Of a DNA stretch of 64,000 nt, positions 62,373 to 64,000 are shown in pieces. Each line of letters starts with the position of its first letter. Position 1 is the first letter of the stretch. The stretch lies in contig PLXQ01000054.1 of assembly GCA_003151475.1 (NCBI GenBank), positions 105,226-169,225 on the forward strand. The letters are read 5' to 3'. Source of the stretch: Acidimicrobiaceae bacterium. Its GTDB lineage: Bacteria > Actinomycetota > Acidimicrobiia > Acidimicrobiales > UBA8190. A program made the translations under genes and the position numbers. The notes below the pieces were generated by a model, which saw nothing but the letters and a program-made list of their open reading frames with translations, was not told the DNA's origin and did not search any database.

Positions 62373-63080
62373 GTGCGGGTGGGGGTGACGCTGCCGACGT
62401 TCCGTGACGACGATGCCGCCATCGAGGCGGCGCGGCGGGTCGAGGCGGCGGGCCTCGACGGGGTCTTCGTGTTCGACCACATCTGGCCCATGGGGCGAAA
62501 CGACCGGCCCGCTCTGGCCGCCTTCCCGGTGCTCGGTGCGGTGGCGTCGGTGACCGAGCGGATCTGCTTCGGCACCTTGGTGGCCCGGATCGGTCTGCGG
62601 CCCGACGACGTGTTGGTGGCCCAGCTGGCCTCATTGGCCCGGATGGCACCGGGCCGGTTGATCGCCGGGATGGGGACCGGTGACTCCAAGAGTGCGGCCG
62701 AGAACAAGGCCTACGGCATTCCCCCTGGGCCCCCCGACGAGAGACGGCTCGCCCTGTTGCGCTGCGGGCGGCGGGTCCTCGATCTCGGGGTACCTGTCTG
62801 GGTGGGCGGCGGGTCACTGGCCACCACCGCACTGGCGGCCGAGCTCGGACCGGGGGCGGCGGTCAACCTGTGGGCCGGGACGTCGTCCGCCGTGGCCGGC
62901 CTTTCCGGTCGTTTCGAGGTCACCTGGGGCGGGCCGGTGGCGACGGAGACGGCCGAGATCGCCCTGGGCCTCGGGGAGCTGGCCACGGCGGGGGCGACAT
63001 GGGCCGTGTGTGCCTGGCCCGAGTCGTTGGACGCACTGGCCGAAGTGGCGGAGATGATGCGCGGCCCGCACCACGGATAG
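62373..63080 (+). CDS. LLM-class F420-dependent oxidoreductase (short)
   Basis: A 235-residue luciferase-like monooxygenase-fold protein: GVTLPTFRDDDAAIEAARRVEAAGLDGVFVFDH, then SVTERICFGTLVARI and GRLIAGMGTGDS, which match F420-using LLM enzymes. It is shorter than the usual 300 residues and lacks part of the C-terminal barrel insertion, so it may be a compact or degenerate member. Actinomycetes use F420 for such reactions. It starts with GTG. Confidence 0.82.
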   Translation: MRVGVTLPTFRDDDAAIEAARRVEAAGLDGVFVFDHIWPMGRNDRPALAAFPVLGAVASVTERICFGTLVARIGLRPDDVLVAQLASLARMAPGRLIAGMGTGDSKSAAENKAYGIPPGPPDERRLALLRCGRRVLDLGVPVWVGGGSLATTALAAELGPGAAVNLWAGTSSAVAGLSGRFEVTWGGPVATETAEIALGLGELATAGATWAVCAWPESLDALAEVAEMMRGPHHG

Positions 63081-63119
63081 TCAGGGAAAGGCGGCGGGTC
63101 CGCCGCTGTAATCTTGTTC

Positions 63120-64000
63120 ATGGAATTCCGACGGATCAACGGACTGCCCCCGTACGTCTTCGCCCACATCGTGGCGCTGACCCTCGAGGCCCGTCGAGCC
63201 GGTCGTGATGTCGTCGACCTCGGATTCGGCAACCCCGACCTGCCGTCGCCCGCCATCGCCGTCGAGAAGCTGGCCGAGGCCGCTCACAATTCGCGCAACC
63301 ACCGGTACTCGGCCAGTCGGGGCATTCCCAAGGTGCGGCAGGCCATCTCGTCTTTGTACCTGCGTAAATTCGGGGTGGAGCTCGATCCCGAGACCGAGGT
63401 GGTCACCACCATCGGGGCCAAGGAGGGCTTCTCCCATTTGATGTGGGTCTTGCTGGGCCCCGGTGACACCGCCCTCGTCCCCTCGCCGTCGTATCCCATA
63501 CATATCTACGGTCCTCTTTTCGCCGGCGCCGATGTCCGTCATGTGCGGCTCGAGGGGACCGGCACCGAGGGGACATCGGCCTCGGAGGCGTTCTTCGACA
63601 ATCTGATGGAGTCATGGGAATCGGCGTGGCCCAAGCCGCGGGTGATCGTGCTGTCGTTCCCGCACAACCCCACCACGGCCTGTGTCGACCTGGCCTGGAT
63701 GCAGCGGATCGTCGACTTCGCCCGGGAGCACGACATCGTCCTCGTGCACGACTTCGCCTACGCCGACATCGCCTTCGACGGTTACAAGCCGCCGTCGATC
63801 CTGGAGGTCCCCGGGGCTAAGGACGTGGCCGTCGAGCTGTACTCGATGACCAAGTCCTTCTCCATGGCCGGATGGCGGATTGCCTTCTTGGTGGGCAACG
63901 CCGAGATCGTCCAGGCCCTGACCAAGCTGAAGAGCTACCTGGACTACGGCACCTTCCAACCCATCCAGATCGCCGCCATCGTGGCCATGAACGAGGCGCC
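63120..64000 (+). CDS. Class I/II aminotransferase (alanine/valine type), 3' truncated by window
   Basis: The first 293 codons of a PLP-dependent aminotransferase of fold type [11 protein letters not shown] near residue 40, [18 protein letters not shown], the [13 protein letters not shown] block, [10 protein letters not shown] and the Schiff-base lysine K245 in [19 protein letters not shown]. It resembles AlaT/AlaC-like and LL-DAP-aminotransferase-like enzymes. The C-terminal third lies past the right edge. ATG 63120 is chosen by homology. Confidence 0.9.
   Translation, partial: MEFRRINGLPPYVFAHIVALTLEARRAGRDVVDLGFGNPDLPSPAIAVEKLAEAAHNSRNHRYSASRGIPKVRQAISSLYLRKFGVELDPETEVVTTIGAKEGFSHLMWVLLGPGDTALVPSPSYPIHIYGPLFAGADVRHVRLEGTGTEGTSASEAFFDNLMESWESAWPKPRVIVLSFPHNPTTACVDLAWMQRIVDFAREHDIVLVHDFAYADIAFDGYKPPSILEVPGAKDVAVELYSMTKSFSMAGWRIAFLVGNAEIVQALTKLKSYLDYGTFQPIQIAAIVAMNEA

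Noticed and set aside
61253..62707. Long open frame on the minus strand opposite the ROK kinase
   Set aside because: Arg/Pro/Ser/His-rich shadow of a clear ROK kinase; no family features.

Overview
The window is GC-rich, densely coded DNA from an actinomycete-type bacterium. Support comes from a WhiB regulator, F420-type enzymes (a DDN-like nitroreductase and an LLM oxidoreductase), MptB-like and GT87-like polyprenyl-phosphate mannosyltransferases, a PimB-like GT4 enzyme, WS/DGAT lipid chemistry, and a Tad pilus locus with no secretin (monoderm layout). The class Acidimicrobiia fits the gene mix, but this is an inference from gene content. There is no rRNA, tRNA, CRISPR array, phage or insertion sequence that I can see. 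The only structural RNA is RNase P RNA (rnpB, minus strand, about 28091-28460).

Layout. 1-9.6 kb: an SDR and a phosphoesterase, a serine hydrolase, an FhuF-like [2Fe-2S] reductase in one operon with an ABC-2 exporter (ATPase plus two permeases), a DDN-like reductase, and a divergent pair of GT-C mannosyltransferases. 9.8-22.4 kb: a complete-looking Tad/Flp pilus locus. Two cpaB paralogues diverge from a 435-bp intergenic region with nested inverted repeats. The left arm is cpaB-tadE-tadG-tadE. The right arm is cpaB-tadZ-tadA-tadB-tadC, then a sensor kinase/response regulator pair, then the Flp pilin gene, closed by two hairpins. The prepilin peptidase is not in the window. 22.5-28.5 kb: a membrane protein, a Tat-type esterase behind a palindromic operator candidate, small secreted or lipoprotein-like genes (one probably frameshifted), an SDR, and rnpB. 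28.5-30.8 kb: xseA-xseB and an SRPBCC protein. 30.9-34.1 kb: a lipid-catabolism operon (Zn-ribbon/OB protein, SCP2-type thiolase, acyl-CoA ligase). 34.2-37.5 kb: a double-ACT protein, peptide deformylase, a metallo-beta-lactamase-fold hydrolase and a ferredoxin reductase. 37.4-41.6 kb: a MoxR-DUF58-TgpA operon. 41.7-47.4 kb: a lipid/isoprenoid-flavoured group (APH-like kinase, CrtC/AttH-like protein, WS/DGAT, phytoene-desaturase-like flavoprotein, NTF2-like protein).

47.4-52.3 kb: a glycerol-phosphate operon of GlpD, an alkyl-DHAP-synthase-like flavoprotein and an FGGY kinase. 52.7-54.5 kb: a Fur/PerR regulator with a palindrome over its likely promoter, a rubrerythrin lacking rubredoxin, and a DUF3501 protein, which together look like a peroxide/iron stress module. 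54.7-64 kb: whiB, RidA, DinB-like, acyl-CoA dehydrogenase, trpD2-like phosphoribosyltransferase, DnaQ-like exonuclease, two tiny Cys-pair proteins, a GT4 mannosyltransferase, an SRPBCC protein, a ROK glucokinase, an LLM oxidoreductase and a truncated aminotransferase.

The most interesting leads are the Tad locus with its shared GGCCTAT-type motif upstream of cpaB and flp; the FhuF-exporter operon; the ether-lipid-like glycerol operon; and the Fur/rubrerythrin/DUF3501 module. Most proteins belong to known families. The novelty lies in arrangement, regulatory sequence and several uncharacterised small genes.
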